This document shows, piece after piece, positions 12,044-64,000 of a stretch of DNA of 64,000 nucleotides. The position numbers and the translations under genes are program-made. This DNA is from Anoplopoma fimbria (Eukaryota > Chordata > Actinopteri > Perciformes > Anoplopomatidae). The notes under the pieces were generated by a model, which searched no databases, had not been told where the DNA came from, and saw only the letters and a program-made list of their open reading frames with translations. The stretch's first letter is position 1, and each line of letters begins with the position of its first letter. The stretch spans positions 18,551,218 to 18,615,217 of the forward strand of contig NC_072456.1 of the NCBI RefSeq assembly GCF_027596085.1, written 5' to 3'.

Positions 12044-12727
12044 GGGCCTCATTGTTTCTCTTCACCTGCATTTGGCTGAGAGCTGGTGTTAATCCCCCCC
12101 ACCCTGCCCTGATCCGAGCAGCACCCAGACCAGTTAAACTGAAAAGCCATCACTGTTACGCCAACACAAGGATGTACAATCACCGGGAAAAGGACGAGCT
12201 CTGCACACTCTCTGACCTCTAACTGACAGTTAACGACGACCTGGACAACCAGAACAATCACGTGAAAGACATGATAAACCTGTGATAACAAACACATAAA
12301 GACTTCAGCTCCAGCGTGATCCGACCAGAGAGACACAGCAGACACAGAGACAAACAAACGTCAGGTGCACTTCCACCTAGAAAGACCTCATACTCCTTTT
12401 ATAAAGCTTATTTTTTTTGGTTATTTCGTATTTTTTTTCCCGTTGCTGTAGTAAAGTTTCCTCCTCAGCTGTCAGAGGAAACAAGGTTTTTAAATAAACC
12501 AAAATGATGCAGTGAGTTGACAATATTTCGTGGGCCTTCTCCTTTCCCCATCCACGCGAACAGAGTACTGAAGAGGGACTGGAGGCCTAAGACACAGAGA
12601 GCACTGATGGTAGATTAGTGTGATTTCTTGGGCTATAAAAATAAGAAAATAAAAAAACCCAGAAAGAAAAAACCTGGCAAAACAAAATACTAGCAAAGCT
12701 TCTGATGAAAATATTACAAATATGAAC

Positions 12728-12735
12728 TATTTACA
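12728..12735 (-). promoter_or_regulatory. Pumilio-type element TGTAAATA
   Basis: The sense strand of the presumed insr 3' UTR reads TGTAAATA, matching the UGUANAUA consensus of PUM1/PUM2. It lies about 1 kb after the stop codon and 17 nt beyond the hairpin at 12752-12807. Confidence 0.4.
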
Positions 12736-12751
12736 AAAACATCAATATGCC

Positions 12752-12807
12752 ATATATTATATATGAAATACTGGTTCATCAAAACCAGTATTCCATATAT
12801 ACTATAT
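12752..12807 (-). other. Long hairpin in the 3' UTR
   Basis: Arms 12752-12776 and 12783-12807 are 25 nt each, separated by a 6-nt loop (12777-12782). They pair at 23 of 25 positions, and on the insr sense strand one of the two mismatches becomes a G-U wobble. The inner 10 bp (AATACTGGTT/AACCAGTATT) is mixed sequence; the outer part is AT-rich. A TGTAAATA site lies at 12728-12735. Confidence 0.7.
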
Positions 12808-13752
12808 ATATTATATATATTTATATATTTATATACCCACTAAAATATATCAAAGCAGCAGCTATTGGTCAGTCTGAGGAACTCTTTTGTCAAATTCTTA
12901 ACTGTTTAAATATCCTTCAGCCATATAGTGAGGACACAGAAATAAAACTGAGAAAGAGAAAAGAGGAAAAGAGAAGAGAAAATAACAATATAAGTAAATA
13001 AATTAAAACTTTTCACCAAACACCCGATGGATCTGTGTGTCGTTTGGAATTCTGTAGAACCAAAACAAAAAGGAAGGAAAAAAAAAAGAAAACATTCCTC
13101 TAGGAATAGATGTTTGTTCTAGGATCAAGTCTTTGAAAGTCATCCCACTGTTCCAAACTGATTAAGTCATTGTTCAAAGGGAAATTAGTACAAGCGCTGA
13201 TAGACACTTCTCTTTGTTTATAGGCCACATACAAAAAGGCCACTATCTGAGTAACAAGATTTCACTTTAGAGAAAAAAGAAAAAAAAAACGAAGCACAGA
13301 AGTGTGGAAATGCAGATTGTTGGGTAGAAAGGAGGGACAAGTCTGGAGGAGTATGAGCGTAAGCAGCCTTCTTGGTTGTCTAAGGTTTGTTGTGTTCACA
13401 GTTTTGTTTTTTTCTCTGTTTCCATCACGAGGAGTCCTGGAAACGTGGCAATAGTGAAAAACAATAGATAAGTAAAATGGTAATAAAAAGTCTGATGTGT
13501 TGTTGAGGAAGTAAAAAAAAAAAAAAAAAAAAGTTACACCATGTTTGCATCCCTTGCTTGCCTGTGTGCGGCAGCCATGAGAAAGAAAATAAAAAGTCCT
13601 GAGATCTGTTTCTGTTTTGAAGGGTTTCTCCAAGAATACGAAAACCATTAGAAAATGATGAAAGGAACTTGAAAAGATACAGAAAAAAATGGACTGGAAG
13701 AGAAAGAAGGATTAAGGGAAGGTTTACAAGTTCTTTTAGGAAACAGGAGATG

Positions 13753-64000
<50,248 letters not shown>

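Larger units (their letters stand above)
7270..13752 (-). other. insr: Probable insr 3' untranslated region; 3' end unresolved
   Basis: Sequence after the insr stop codon has no long conserved ORF and no recognisable interspersed repeat down to about 7.2 kb. On the coding strand I found no AATAAA between the stop and 7293. The first is at 7288-7293. Further candidates at 5858-5863 (followed by a GT-rich TTGCTGTGTGT) and 5799-5804 (followed by a T8 run) would extend the UTR to about 8 kb. ATTAAA variants occur near 11990, 11880, 10430, 9770 and 7655. The region holds four TGTANATA sites, a long hairpin, G and U homopolymers and two TG arrays. Extent is inference; a long 3' UTR is normal for INSR. 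Confidence 0.6.

Overview
The window is vertebrate nuclear DNA, almost certainly from a spiny-rayed (percomorph-type) teleost fish. Three things point there: a split, GT-AG spliced tyrosine-kinase receptor gene with large introns; a very high density of long (CA)n/(TG)n microsatellites; and several short interspersed DNA repeats that I recognise as common in teleost genomes. There are no prokaryotic, organellar, rRNA, tRNA or CRISPR features.

One gene dominates. It lies on the minus strand, runs from the right edge (64000) to a stop codon at 13753-13755, and encodes an insulin receptor (insr). I could reconstruct 22 coding exons: exon 2 (cut by the right edge) through exon 22 in human numbering. 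All have GT-AG introns and consistent reading phase, and together give 1272 residues plus stop. With exon 1 and the start of exon 2 missing, this fits a precursor of about 1380 residues. In order, the protein has the end of the L1 domain, the cysteine-rich domain, L2, three fibronectin III domains with a tetra-arginine furin site, a transmembrane segment, a juxtamembrane NPEY motif, a complete tyrosine kinase and an INSR-type C-tail. The tail separates it from IGF1R and IRR. Two exons that are single in human INSR (3 and 12) are each split by an extra intron, and no counterpart of human alternative exon 11 was recognised.

Layout: 1-5.8 kb is presumed intergenic DNA with microsatellites and a teleost dispersed repeat. 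About 5.8/7.3-13.75 kb is the probable long 3' UTR of insr; it has no AATAAA in sense until 7293, four Pumilio-type sites, a 25-nt-arm hairpin, a G23 run and a U25 run. Exons 22 to 4 lie in 13.75-25.2 kb. A 5.6 kb intron (25.2-30.8 kb) and exons 3b/3a (30.8-31.3 kb) follow. A 32.4 kb intron 2 (31.3-63.66 kb) is filled with CA/TG arrays, MITE-like elements and possible regulatory DNA. Exon 2 closes the window.

The observations most worth checking are the (TG)24 tract that replaces the polypyrimidine tract at the exon 21 acceptor inside the kinase domain, the 3' UTR hairpin next to a Pumilio site, the two extra introns, a Cys in the kinase DxW position, a diverged local duplication around the 3' end of the gene, and a 655-bp MITE with perfect 13-bp inverted ends and a 5-bp flanking duplication. 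I found no convincing evidence for a wholly new biological system.
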